The notes below the pieces were generated by a model. The model was not told the DNA's origin. It ran no database searches and worked only from the letters and a program-made list of their open reading frames with translations. Shown here one piece after another: positions 44,176 to 51,598 of a DNA stretch of 64,000 nt. How positions within the stretch are numbered: position 1 is the stretch's first letter; each line of letters begins with the position of its first letter. This stretch comes from Streptomyces asoensis (GTDB lineage Bacteria > Actinomycetota > Actinomycetes > Streptomycetales > Streptomycetaceae): NCBI RefSeq assembly GCF_013085465.1, contig NZ_CP049838.1:3720001-3784000 (forward strand), given 5' to 3'. The position numbers were made by a program, and so were the translations under genes.

Positions 44176-44586
44176 GTGGACTACCGCTACCGACTGCACT
44201 CCGGTGACCTGCTGAGACGTCTGATGGACGACCACTCGGCGGAGGAACCGGGAAGCACCCGCGAACTGGCCGATGCTGTCGGACTGAGCAAGAGCAAGGT
44301 GGACGCGCTTGTCCACGAGACTCGGCCAACCGTCAGCTCCGCCGAGGCGCGGCGGGTAGCGCACGCCTACAACCTCCCCCCGCGCGCTCTCTTTCATCCG
44401 GTGTCCATGTCCATGGACATGGACACTGACCCCCTCACACGCAAGGAGGCCTCCCGTGCCGACGGATATGAACCCGCAGGAGCGATCGCTCCGGGCCCGT
44501 CTCGCCGTGCACAAGAGCTGGGCGAACACGCTCGACCCGAAGAGCCGCACGGCCAAGGCGCGTGCCGCTCGGGCCGCCCGGTTTGA
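44176..44586 (+). CDS. Small HTH regulator (early gene)
   Basis: A 136-residue protein from GTG 44176, with GGAGAACC upstream. The HTH spans about residues 25-60 (STRELADAVGLSKSKVDALVHE). Residues 76-85 (VSMSMDMDTD) are encoded by a 26-bp perfect palindrome. The frame then continues 131 bases into the next gene, in another frame; the last 45 residues are Gly/Arg/Pro-rich and look like a non-conserved tail. As the gene divergent from the 43920 repressor it could be a Cro-like switch protein. Confidence 0.7.
   Translation: MDYRYRLHSGDLLRRLMDDHSAEEPGSTRELADAVGLSKSKVDALVHETRPTVSSAEARRVAHAYNLPPRALFHPVSMSMDMDTDPLTRKEASRADGYEPAGAIAPGPSRRAQELGEHARPEEPHGQGACRSGRPV
44401..44426. promoter_or_regulatory. 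26-bp perfect palindrome: two interleaved immunity operators
   Basis: The 13-base arm GTGTCCATGTCCA is followed directly by its exact reverse complement. It contains TGTCCA twice and TGGACA twice, so it reads as two copies of TGTCCA-N6-TGGACA (44402-44419 and 44408-44425) offset by 6 bp. It lies inside the HTH gene, 30 bp before the next start codon at 44456, and probably controls that gene. Confidence 0.75.
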
Positions 44587-44737
44587 GGCCAAGGCCCGCG
44601 AGCTCCACCCGGGCGCGACGCCCGAGCAGATCGCCCGCGTCGCCGAGCACCTCAAAAAGGCGCACTACGCGGCAATGGCGCTCGCCTCGGCAAAGGCCCG
44701 TCGTGTGAGGAAGCAGGCGGCGCAGCCCGCCGCCTGA
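44456..44737 (+). CDS. Small conserved phage protein (SWA...KSAKAR type)
   Basis: A 93-residue, strongly basic protein from GTG 44456 with AAGGAGG seven bases upstream. The pattern KSWANTLDPKSRTAKARAAR, then RFEAKARELHPGA and ALASAKARRVRKQ, recurs in small proteins of Streptomyces phages and integrative elements; its function is unknown, and a nucleic-acid-binding role is plausible from its charge. Its first 131 bases overlap the upstream HTH gene in another frame. Confidence 0.7.
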   Translation: MPTDMNPQERSLRARLAVHKSWANTLDPKSRTAKARAARAARFEAKARELHPGATPEQIARVAEHLKKAHYAAMALASAKARRVRKQAAQPAA

Positions 44738-44755
44738 TCCGCCCCTGAACGCCGA

Positions 44756-44790
44756 AGGGCCGTCAGACCCTGCCCGGTCCGAACGGCCCT
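44756..44790 (+). terminator. Hairpin between early genes
   Basis: AGGGCCGT (44756-44763) pairs with ACGGCCCT (44783-44790); inside, ACC pairs with GGT. It follows the 44737 stop by 18 nt and may end or attenuate the immunity-region transcript before the long early operon. Confidence 0.6.
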
Positions 44791-44829
44791 CGCACGACGC
44801 CAACCTCACCACTGAGAAATGAGGTTCAC

Positions 44830-45261
44830 GTGGACCAGGCTAAGGCCACCACGCCCACCCCGACCACCATGCAGGCCGACGCCCGCGCCTCGTACGACCG
44901 TGCCACGGCGCTCGCCGCCCGGCTCGTCGACCGCTCCCGCGTCCTGCCGATGTCCGTGGACGTCGCCACCTTTGGCGGCCCGTACATCGTGCGGCTGCAC
45001 TTCGGCCCGGGCCTCGAGGCCGGCCGCGCCGTCCTCGACATCGCCAGCACCGCCGACGGCGACGCCGTCCGCGACGAGGCCGCCAGCTGCACCGGCGACT
45101 GGATCGAGTGCCGCACGGTCATCGACGGCGTCCCGGTCGTCGCCCGCGCCCTGCTCACCAAGGCCCACGCCGACGAGCTGATGCAGCAGACGCCGCCCAC
45201 CCCGGCCGCGCCCGCCGCGCAGCCCGTGCCCCTCGCCGCCAGCGCCCTCGCCCGGCCATGA
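44830..45261 (+). CDS. Prophage early hypothetical
   Basis: A 143-residue protein from GTG 44830 (GAGG upstream). The middle (PMSVDVATFGGPYIVRLHF, LDIASTADGDAVRDEA) suggests a small alpha/beta domain; the ends are Ala/Pro/Thr-rich. No family recognised. It is the first of several early genes joined by 4-base ATGA/GTGA overlaps. Confidence 0.65.
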   Translation: MDQAKATTPTPTTMQADARASYDRATALAARLVDRSRVLPMSVDVATFGGPYIVRLHFGPGLEAGRAVLDIASTADGDAVRDEAASCTGDWIECRTVIDGVPVVARALLTKAHADELMQQTPPTPAAPAAQPVPLAASALARP

Positions 45262-45701
45262 CCCGCTCGACGTCGCGCGTCGCGGTCATCGCCCGCGTCC
45301 TGCGCGGCGAGCGGCCCGTGCGGCAGCTGCTCGCCTGCGAGTTGCGCGGCCAGGTCGTGCAGCTGCTCGGGTACGGCACCACGGATCCGACCTGGACGGC
45401 CACGCCCGAGCTGCTCGCCGAGGCCATCGACGCCGGCCTCACCCGGGCCGAGCGCGAGGAGAAGGACACCCCCGCCGGGGCGCCGTCCACTGCTCACGCC
45501 CTGGTCCTCGAGGCCGACGGCCTCGACCTGGTCGGCGTCTGCCAGTGCGGCCGGCGTATCGGCCGCGCTCCGCTGGCCCGCTCCGTCGACGGCCTGGTCG
45601 GCCTGTGGCAGCGCCACACCGACCAGGCCGACCGCGACGCCGCCGCATGGGCCGACGCCCTCACCGCCCTGCCCAACACCCGTCCGATCGGAGCGTCATG
45701 A
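45258..45701 (+). CDS. Prophage early hypothetical with CxC/CG motif
   Basis: A 147-residue protein from ATG 45258, overlapping the previous stop (ATGA). The N-terminal basic helix VAVIARVLRGERPVRQLLAC is followed by a small domain containing GVCQCGRRIG, possibly half of a zinc site. Function unknown. Confidence 0.65.
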   Translation: MTRSTSRVAVIARVLRGERPVRQLLACELRGQVVQLLGYGTTDPTWTATPELLAEAIDAGLTRAEREEKDTPAGAPSTAHALVLEADGLDLVGVCQCGRRIGRAPLARSVDGLVGLWQRHTDQADRDAAAWADALTALPNTRPIGAS

Positions 45702-46141
45702 CCGCCCGCACCCTCCCGCACGACCCCTACATCGTCGCCGTCCTGGGCGCGCTCACCGCCGCGGGCCTGGAGCCTGACGACGTCTGGACGTCCGACGCCG
45801 AGACCGACCCGTACGAGGCCGGGCCCGACGCTGGCTGCACCACGATGCTGAACGCGGTCATCACCTGGGACGACGAGACGGACGACGACTCCGGCGGCCT
45901 GCTGCTGCTCTGGGACCACCCCGCCGAGCAGTGGCAGTACGCCCGCCCGCGCGCCGAGGGTGGCAACACCGAACCGGAGTTCCTCGAGCGCCTGGGCCGC
46001 TGGTCCGACCCGGCCGCGGTCGCCGCCACCGCCCGGGCCCTCCTCGCCGGTACGCCGCTTCCCGACGGACACGCCCCGTACTGGCACGAGGCCGACGCGG
46101 TCCGCGTCGCGGTCGACGCCTGGGCCTCCGAGGAGCACTGA
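45698..46141 (+). CDS. Prophage early hypothetical, acidic
   Basis: A 147-residue acidic protein from ATG 45698, overlapping the previous gene by four bases. The segments VITWDDETDDDSGGLLLLWD and HPAEQWQYARP resemble small phage or plasmid proteins of unknown function found with conjugative or phage elements in Streptomyces. No catalytic motif. Confidence 0.65.
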   Translation: MTARTLPHDPYIVAVLGALTAAGLEPDDVWTSDAETDPYEAGPDAGCTTMLNAVITWDDETDDDSGGLLLLWDHPAEQWQYARPRAEGGNTEPEFLERLGRWSDPAAVAATARALLAGTPLPDGHAPYWHEADAVRVAVDAWASEEH

Positions 46142-46145
46142 CCGA

Positions 46146-46355
46146 GTGGCAGGCAAGCCACCGGCCTGCGAGTGGCAGCGCGTCGACCTGCACGCGCTGA
46201 CGTACGCGCGGCTGTACCCGTCCGGCTGGTGGTGCGCCCGCCACACCCCGAACGCGCAGCGCGGCCTCCCCGAGCCCCCGCCCGGCCCGGGGTGGCCCGT
46301 CCACCGCCAGCCCCCGGCCGACGACCCGAACACCGAGCACGAGGACCCGACATGA
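46146..46355 (+). CDS. Short prophage hypothetical
   Basis: A 69-residue ORF from GTG 46146, four bases after the previous stop and overlapping the next ATG by four. It is rich in Pro, Trp and His (YPSGWWCARH) with no recognised domain. Called from tight operon packing. Confidence 0.5.
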   Translation: MAGKPPACEWQRVDLHALTYARLYPSGWWCARHTPNAQRGLPEPPPGPGWPVHRQPPADDPNTEHEDPT

Positions 46356-46870
46356 CCACTGCCCGCCGCCCGAGCCCTGCCGATCTCGCCCGCCGCCACG
46401 CTCCGCAGACCGCGCAGGCCGCGCCGACCGCGAAGCCTGCGCGCCGGGCCAAGGCCAGGCCGGCCGATCCGCTGCCGCGCCGCCGCACGGCATACGTCGC
46501 TCGCGTCCTCACTGTCGAGGAGTCGATCGCGCCCGGCCAGCTGGAGAGGCACGAGCACTTCCGCCCCTTCTACCGGCTCGGGTTGACCGTGAGCGGCATG
46601 CCGGCGCCTGCCCGGCTGGTCGGGCATGACCTGCTCTGGCGGGCCCACCACCGCACGGGCCGGATCGACGTCGCGGACCAGCCGCCCGCCCAGGCCCTCG
46701 CCGACACCACCGGCCTGTCCGTCCCTCAGGTCCTGGTCGCCGTGCAGGTCCTGCACACCCGCGGCTGGCTCGTCGTGAAGCAGCTGCGCCGCGGCGAGGC
46801 GTTCGACCTCGTCATCCCCGGCGCGGTCCTCGAGACCGTCCGCGTCCTGCACAGCTGCCGCGCCAACTGA
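46352..46870 (+). CDS. Winged-helix-like prophage protein
   Basis: A 172-residue basic protein from ATG 46352. After a roughly 45-residue Ala/Arg-rich tail, the C-terminal part (ALADTTGLSVPQVLVAVQVL followed by a wing-like HTRGWLVVKQLRRGEAFDLV) has winged-helix character. It immediately precedes the replication-initiator-like gene and could assist replication or regulate the early operon. Confidence 0.6.
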   Translation: MTTARRPSPADLARRHAPQTAQAAPTAKPARRAKARPADPLPRRRTAYVARVLTVEESIAPGQLERHEHFRPFYRLGLTVSGMPAPARLVGHDLLWRAHHRTGRIDVADQPPAQALADTTGLSVPQVLVAVQVLHTRGWLVVKQLRRGEAFDLVIPGAVLETVRVLHSCRAN

Positions 46871-46887
46871 CCGGAGAACCAACCGAC

Positions 46888-48480
46888 ATGTCCGCCGTCG
46901 CGCTCGCAGCCTCCGAGGCTGCACCGCACCCGCAGCCGCCGCGCGCGGCCGCCGTGGTGCGCCCGCGCGACGGCGGACATTCCATTCGTGTGCCCCTGCG
47001 CCTGGTCGTAGGCGTCCAGTACAGCGATGCGGCCCTGGCCGTCTACGTCAAGATCGCAGCGCTCGCCCTCCGCCCGGAGGGCTGCACCGCCAAAGTGTCC
47101 GTGCTCGCCGAGTACCTCGGCATGTCCAAGAGTGCGGTCGAGCGCGGCCTGCGCCAGCTCGCCCAGCCCGACCCCCTCGAGGGCCTCACGGAGGTACCGA
47201 CCACCCGGCGCACCCTGCCCGGCGGCCGGGGCCAGTCCGCACACCGCACCGTGCGCCCGCTCGCCGACGGCGAACTGTGGGTGCGCGTGCCCGTGCGCGC
47301 GGCCGAGGCCCTCACCCCGCGCCTGCTGCGCGTGTATGCCCTGCTCGCCTACGCCACGGCCCGCCGGATCCCGGTGACCGCGGCCGAGCTGGGCGCGATG
47401 CTCCACCACCACACCGGCAAGCAGACCGGCGAGTCCCTCGGCGAGCGGCAGGCCCGCCGCCTGGTCGACGAGCTGGCCGCAACCGGCTGGCTCACGCTGC
47501 ACCGCCGCGAGGGCGAGCAGGGCCGCCACGCGTACGAGACGCACCGCAGCCCGCTGCACGCCGTCCCGGCCGCCGAGCAGGCCCCGGCGACTCCGGTCAT
47601 CCATGACGGATCGGGTGCGGGCGATCATGACGGATCCCTCGCGTCTAAGGAAGACCTCACTACTGACCGACGTCTTAAGACGCAGCTGGGTGGGGGTAAC
47701 CGCCGTAGGCGAGGTGACCGTAAGTGGGTCGCGGGACCTGTGGATAACTCCGTGTCGCCCACGTTCGGCTCTGGTGGTCTCGTGCTGCGCACGGATGACG
47801 AGACGCTGTCCTCGAGCCCGGCCGCCGGCCGCGCCGCGTACACCAGTCCCGCCCTGCAACTGTCCCCCCGTATCTGGCGGGTGCTGGAGCCCGTACGCCA
47901 CGAGGTCGCCGCGCTGAGCCCGTACGTGATGCGCCGGATCGCCCGCGAGATCGGCGCCCAGCTCGACGCCTACGGAGGCAGCGAGGAGCGCCTGCACGAC
48001 CGGCTCACCCGCCGCTACGCCAGCAGCAAGGCGGTCCGTGACTTCGGCCGCTGGATGCTCGGCGCGGCCCTCGTACGCCACGGCTGCGGAGACCCGCGCT
48101 GCGAGACAGGCGTCATGTGGGACACCGGCACGGACTGCGAGACGTGCGCGCTCACCCGCCAGGTCGACCAGGCCCGCGCCGCCCGGGACGCCGAACTCGC
48201 CGAGAGCGCCCGGCTCCTCGAGGAGCGGCGACAGCAGCGCCTGCGCCAGACCGCCGAGCGGGACCAGGAGCAGCAGAGCGCGCACCAGCTCCCGCGCAAG
48301 TTGACGTACCGCGAGCGCGAGCAGGCCCCCGACGACGAGATCCGCGCGGTGATGGCCGTGCACGGCCCGGTCGTCGCCCTTCACCTGTACGGCCATCTGC
48401 GGACGCTCCCGCTCCTGGACGGCCGCCTCGACCCCGACCAGACCGGTAGCGACCGGAGGACACATGCCGAGTCTCAGTGA
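46888..48480 (+). CDS. Probable replication initiator (HTH protein)
   Basis: A 530-residue protein. Residues 30-125 hold a winged HTH with the pattern DAALAVYVKIAALALRPEGC, VSVLAEYLGMSKSAVERGLR; a second helical HTH-like domain lies about 140-205. A low-complexity linker (about 230-310) is encoded by atypical, less GC-rich DNA with repeats and a perfect DnaA box. The C-terminal part has a CxxC pair (CGDPRCETG, CETCAL) and a long Arg/Glu/Gln-rich helix. The arrangement, with an origin-like segment in the linker, resembles lambda O-type initiators. Function is inference. Confidence 0.6.
   Translation: MSAVALAASEAAPHPQPPRAAAVVRPRDGGHSIRVPLRLVVGVQYSDAALAVYVKIAALALRPEGCTAKVSVLAEYLGMSKSAVERGLRQLAQPDPLEGLTEVPTTRRTLPGGRGQSAHRTVRPLADGELWVRVPVRAAEALTPRLLRVYALLAYATARRIPVTAAELGAMLHHHTGKQTGESLGERQARRLVDELAATGWLTLHRREGEQGRHAYETHRSPLHAVPAAEQAPATPVIHDGSGAGDHDGSLASKEDLTTDRRLKTQLGGGNRRRRGDRKWVAGPVDNSVSPTFGSGGLVLRTDDETLSSSPAAGRAAYTSPALQLSPRIWRVLEPVRHEVAALSPYVMRRIAREIGAQLDAYGGSEERLHDRLTRRYASSKAVRDFGRWMLGAALVRHGCGDPRCETGVMWDTGTDCETCALTRQVDQARAARDAELAESARLLEERRQQRLRQTAERDQEQQSAHQLPRKLTYREREQAPDDEIRAVMAVHGPVVALHLYGHLRTLPLLDGRLDPDQTGSDRRTHAESQ
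47602..47747. other. Candidate phage replication origin inside the initiator gene
   Basis: Within the linker-coding part lie two 11-bp direct repeats CATGACGGATC (47602-47612 and 47626-47636), a perfect 12-bp palindrome CGTCTTAAGACG (47671-47682) with a matching GCGTCTAAGG at 47641, and TGTGGATAA (47739-47747), the exact complement of the DnaA box TTATCCACA. Base composition is less GC-rich than the flanks. Together these resemble an origin of lambda type. Confidence 0.5.
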
Positions 48481-48775
48481 CCACACCGTCGTCCTGTGCG
48501 ACGACTGCCAAGCCCGGATCCGCTGGGCCATCACCGTGCGCGGCCGCCGCCAGGCCGTCAACGCCGACCCCGACCCCGCCGGCAACCTCGGCGCCCTGGT
48601 CGACGGCACCGGAACGCTCAAGGTCCGTGTGCTGTCCGGTGAGCGCTCGCGGCTCGAGGGCGGCGAGTGGCAGGCCATGCCCCACGTGGCGACCTGCGCC
48701 CGCCCGCGGCCGCGGGCCGCCTCGAGGGCCAGGCGCCCGGTCGTACGCCCCGGCGCCTGGCGCTACCAGCGATGA
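48464..48775 (+). CDS. Zinc-ribbon-like small prophage protein
   Basis: A 103-residue protein from ATG 48464, overlapping the initiator end by 17 bases. LCDDCQARIRWAI supplies one CxxC pair; a later HVATC may complete a site. The C-terminus is Arg-rich. Function unknown. Confidence 0.6.
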   Translation: MPSLSDHTVVLCDDCQARIRWAITVRGRRQAVNADPDPAGNLGALVDGTGTLKVRVLSGERSRLEGGEWQAMPHVATCARPRPRAASRARRPVVRPGAWRYQR

Positions 48776-49314
48776 CCGTGCGGGCGCTGCTCAGCCTGCT
48801 CGACGAGATCGACCGCGAGGGCGGCCCGGACGCCGCCCGCAACAACCGCCTGCACCTGCTCAGCGAGAGGACCAGCCCCATGACCACCGCACCCGCCACT
48901 CAGCACCAGACCGCCGCGGCCCTCACTGCCGTACCCCGCGCTGCCGGACCGGCCCAACCCCAGCCCCCCTCCGTCGGCCAGCTCCTCGCCTGGGCCGACA
49001 ACCACACCGACGAGGAGATCCGCGACCAGTCCAGCCGCGCCCGCCTCGCCCTCGCAGGCCTGCGCCGCCGGTACGACACGGACAAGGAGCTGACTGAGAT
49101 CGGCACCGAGGCCGAGCGGCTCGAGCAGCGCCTGGCCGAAATCCGCGCCCGCGAGGCCGAGCTGGCGCCCGCCAAGCAGAAGAAGGCACGGACGCCCGTC
49201 GACTACCCGGCGGCCGAGGTACGCGCCTGGGCGGCCGAGGCCGGCATGCCCTGCTCGCCTACCGGGCGGGTGCCCAAGGCCGTGGTCGACGCATGGCGCG
49301 CCCGCGAGCAGTGA
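48772..49314 (+). CDS. Lsr2-like C-terminal DNA-binding domain protein
   Basis: A 180-residue protein from ATG 48772 (ATGA overlap). The C-terminal 38 residues (VRAWAAEAGMPCSPTGRVPK followed by AVVDAWRARE) match the Lsr2 DNA-binding domain, which binds AT-rich minor grooves through an RGR motif; here it is TGR. The Lsr2 dimerisation domain is absent; instead there is a charged coiled coil (about residues 85-140). An internal ATG at 48880 would drop the first 36 residues. Phage Lsr2-like proteins can silence or anti-silence foreign DNA. Confidence 0.7.
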   Translation: MTVRALLSLLDEIDREGGPDAARNNRLHLLSERTSPMTTAPATQHQTAAALTAVPRAAGPAQPQPPSVGQLLAWADNHTDEEIRDQSSRARLALAGLRRRYDTDKELTEIGTEAERLEQRLAEIRAREAELAPAKQKKARTPVDYPAAEVRAWAAEAGMPCSPTGRVPKAVVDAWRAREQ

Positions 49315-49345
49315 CGGACAACCCCCTCGAGACTCAGGAGTCGCT

Positions 49346-49552
49346 ATGCCCATGCGCGAACTGAACTGCCCCGGTTGCCCCGGCCGCCGATCGCCTCGTC
49401 AGTACCTGTGCCGTACCTGCTGGTTCGCCCTGCCGCAGGCCACCCGCGTGCGGCTCACACTCCGCGACGGGCGGGCCCTGCTGCGGCTGCGCCAGCTGCA
49501 CCAGGAGCTGGCCGCCCGTACCCCGCTGGGCGTCATCCGGGTCGGCCGGTGA
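49346..49552 (+). CDS. Small zinc-ribbon prophage protein
   Basis: A 68-residue protein from ATG 49346. Two cysteine pairs, CPGC near residue 8 and CRTCW near residue 22, form a short zinc ribbon; the remainder is a basic helix (LRLRQLHQELAART). Function unknown. Its stop overlaps the start of a one-helix membrane protein. Confidence 0.6.
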   Translation: MPMRELNCPGCPGRRSPRQYLCRTCWFALPQATRVRLTLRDGRALLRLRQLHQELAARTPLGVIRVGR

Positions 49553-49653
49553 TGGCCCGCATCGTCGGCGCAGCGCTGCCGACGCTCGCGTTCCTCGCCG
49601 TCATAGGGGCCCTCGCCCTCGCCCTGTTCTACGAAAGAGGTGACGGCGCATGA
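49552..49653 (+). CDS. 33-residue single-TM protein
   Basis: A very short ORF from ATG 49552 (TGATG overlap with the previous stop) encoding one transmembrane helix (GAALPTLAFLAVIGALALAL) and the tail FYERGDGA. It overlaps the next ATG by four bases. Packing and hydrophobicity support it as real. Confidence 0.55.
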   Translation: MARIVGAALPTLAFLAVIGALALALFYERGDGA

Positions 49654-49997
49654 CCAGGCACAGCCGCCAGCGCAACGTCGCGTTCCTCGGCGCCGTCGTC
49701 CTGGCGGCCGCCGCCATCGTCGGCGGCCTGCGCCACCTCTACCCGTACGCCCTGGTCCTCGGCTTCGGCGTGCTGGTCCTCACCGAGGCCGCGCTGCGCG
49801 CCGACCGAGCCCACCGGCGGGAGGTACGCGAGCACGACTGGGCGCGCCGCCAGGCCGTCGGCGAGAACCCCGGGCCGCTGTGGCCCTGCTGCCTGCTCGC
49901 CGAGGCCTCGAAAGGCGAGGCACACAGCCCCCGCTGCACCGGCGACCTCACCACCCAGCAGTTCCTGGCGATCGTCGCGCACCTCGACGACCACTGA
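49650..49997 (+). CDS. Two-TM prophage membrane protein
   Basis: A 115-residue protein from ATG 49650. Two hydrophobic helices (about residues 9-27 and 31-48) are followed by a cytoplasmic tail with Cys and His (LWPCCLLAEASKGEAHSPRC), a possible metal site. Function unknown. Confidence 0.6.
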   Translation: MTRHSRQRNVAFLGAVVLAAAAIVGGLRHLYPYALVLGFGVLVLTEAALRADRAHRREVREHDWARRQAVGENPGPLWPCCLLAEASKGEAHSPRCTGDLTTQQFLAIVAHLDDH

Positions 49998-50020
49998 CCC
50001 ACCGAGTACCGGAGCGCACC

Positions 50021-50749
50021 ATGCCCACCACCGCCACCGGCAACCTGTTCACCGTCATCCGCCACTGGCCCGACCTCACAGAGGCCCTAGGCGCGAAGAG
50101 CGCACCGACGTGGCCGCCGGCCGGGCGCATGAGCGACTTCGTCCGGGACCTCGAGCAGCGCGACGCCGAGCAGCTGGCCACTGAGCGCCAGCGTTCTGCG
50201 GAGCTGCGGGCCCTCGAGCGGGACCCGGGCCAGATCGGCGAGCGGCCGATCCCAATCCGGCTGACCGTGCACGAGACGATGACCACCGTGCAGGGCGACC
50301 TGGTCGAGTGCGCCGACCAGGTCGCGGCCGCCGTGCAGCGCCACGTCATCGGCCAGCTGCCTAAGGGCTACCCGCTCACCGCGCGACAGCGGCGCGAGCT
50401 GGAGATCATGCGGGACCGCCGGGACCCGCGCCGCTGGTCCTGGACCAAGACGCGGCCGGACGCGCCGTACGCGGCTCTGTGGCTGCTGGCCAGGGTGCAG
50501 GGCGCGCCGGGCCCGTTCCGGCCGCTGGACGTACGGCAGCTGGACCAGGTCTCCGCCGTCGCCCGGCAGGCGGCCCGCATGGTCGAGGCTGCTCTCGACC
50601 TCGGCGAGGGCCGCGCATACCTGGCCCGGCCGTGCCCGCTGTGCGGTGGACGTCTCGCCATGTACGGAGGCGCCGGCGCGGTACCCGTGGCGCGCTGCGG
50701 AACCTGCGGGCACGTGTGGGGCGGCAGCAAGCTGACCGCCCCGGCGTGA
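50021..50749 (+). CDS. Prophage protein with C-terminal zinc ribbon
   Basis: A 242-residue protein from ATG 50021. The helical N-terminal two thirds (VHETMTTVQGDLVECADQV, LTARQRRELEIMRDRRDPRR) end in a zinc ribbon (CPLCGGRLAMYGGAG, then CGTCGHVWGG). It is the last gene of the rightward early block, ending back-to-back with the minus-strand HTH gene. A nucleic-acid role is likely; no family is named. Confidence 0.65.
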   Translation: MPTTATGNLFTVIRHWPDLTEALGAKSAPTWPPAGRMSDFVRDLEQRDAEQLATERQRSAELRALERDPGQIGERPIPIRLTVHETMTTVQGDLVECADQVAAAVQRHVIGQLPKGYPLTARQRRELEIMRDRRDPRRWSWTKTRPDAPYAALWLLARVQGAPGPFRPLDVRQLDQVSAVARQAARMVEAALDLGEGRAYLARPCPLCGGRLAMYGGAGAVPVARCGTCGHVWGGSKLTAPA

Positions 50750-51043
50750 TCAGGTGTCCGGGTCCTTGCGCGGCCTGTTCTTGCCCGAGCCTGAGTAGCC
50801 AGCCTCGATGTCCTGGACCGTCCGCAGCGAGACGCCGAGCCGGGCCGCGATCTTCCGGTAGGACACCGGCGGTTGCTGCGCACGGAGGTCGAGGACCGTC
50901 TTCCTGCGGTCCTCACGCCACCGCCGGGCCCGCTCCGCCTGGTCGGCCAGTACCTCGCCGATGGCCCGGGCACGCTCCTCCGGGTCGGCGATCGCCTCTA
51001 CCGCTTCCATCGCGTCGATCACTCGCTGAGCCTCCTCGGTCAC
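50750..51043 (-). CDS. HTH DNA-binding protein, divergent regulator
   Basis: A 97-residue protein. The N-terminal helical half (VIDAMEAVEAIADPEERARA) precedes a C-terminal sigma-like HTH (SYRKIAARLGVSLRTVQDIE). GTG 51043 was chosen because GATGAGG lies six bases upstream; ATG 51055 is an alternative. An 18-bp perfect operator lies 40 bp upstream of its start, between it and the divergent 51207 gene, suggesting autoregulation and control of the late-early block. Confidence 0.68.
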   Translation of the reverse strand: MTEEAQRVIDAMEAVEAIADPEERARAIGEVLADQAERARRWREDRRKTVLDLRAQQPPVSYRKIAARLGVSLRTVQDIEAGYSGSGKNRPRKDPDT

Positions 51044-51082
51044 ACCCGGCCTCATCTCCTCGGGCGGGCCGCTTGCCACGAG

Positions 51083-51100
51083 TGTATGGGGTCCCATACA
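51083..51100. promoter_or_regulatory. Operator of the 51043 HTH gene
   Basis: TGTATGGG-GT-CCCATACA is a perfect 8-bp inverted repeat with a 2-bp centre between two divergent genes. It differs from the TGTCCA-type immunity operator, implying a second regulatory circuit in the prophage. Confidence 0.65.
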
Positions 51101-51206
51101 TTCGAGGGAAGCAGTCCGCACTGCCCACGCAAAACGGCCCCGTCCCGCTGAGTTGGCGCTCCGGGACGGGGCCAGGCCCACCTCAACCACGACGAAAAGG
51201 CAGGCC

Positions 51207-51491
51207 ATGGCCCACCGTACCGACCAGCCCCAACCGCACACACCCCGCTACGGCCGCGGCCACAGCACAGTTGAAGCTCTGGTTCGCACGATGCTCGGCG
51301 AGATCGCCGACCGCCTCGAGCGCCACCGCACCGACGAGCCGCTCACCCCCACCGGCCGCGCCGCCGCCATCCAGGCCACGACCCTGGACCCGGTCCTCAG
51401 CCGCGCCGCACCGGAGATCACCGAGCCGATCACCCGCGCCGCGTACGCCGAGATCCTGCGCACCATCGCGCAGCCGGCGGCCGAGCAGTGA
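51207..51491 (+). CDS. Prophage hypothetical
   Basis: A 94-residue helical protein from ATG 51207 (GAAAAGG upstream). STVEALVRTMLGEIADRLER and PITRAAYAEILRTIAQPAAE look like two amphipathic helices. Function unknown. First gene of a coupled group with two very short ORFs. Confidence 0.6.
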   Translation: MAHRTDQPQPHTPRYGRGHSTVEALVRTMLGEIADRLERHRTDEPLTPTGRAAAIQATTLDPVLSRAAPEITEPITRAAYAEILRTIAQPAAEQ

Positions 51492-51598
51492 GCCGACGTC
51501 GCCCGCGCCGTACCGGCGCCCGCCTCCTCGCCCTCCTCGGCCTGGTCCTCACCGCCGTCGGCCTGGCCGTCGCCCTGCTGAACACCGGCGGCCGCTGA
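51488..51598 (+). CDS. 36-residue single-TM protein
   Basis: GTG 51488 overlaps the previous stop by four bases (GTGA) and the TGA overlaps the next ATG. The product has a basic N-terminus (SRRRPRRTGARL) followed by one transmembrane helix (LALLGLVLTAVGLAVALL). Called from packing and hydrophobicity. Confidence 0.5.
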   Translation: MSRRRPRRTGARLLALLGLVLTAVGLAVALLNTGGR

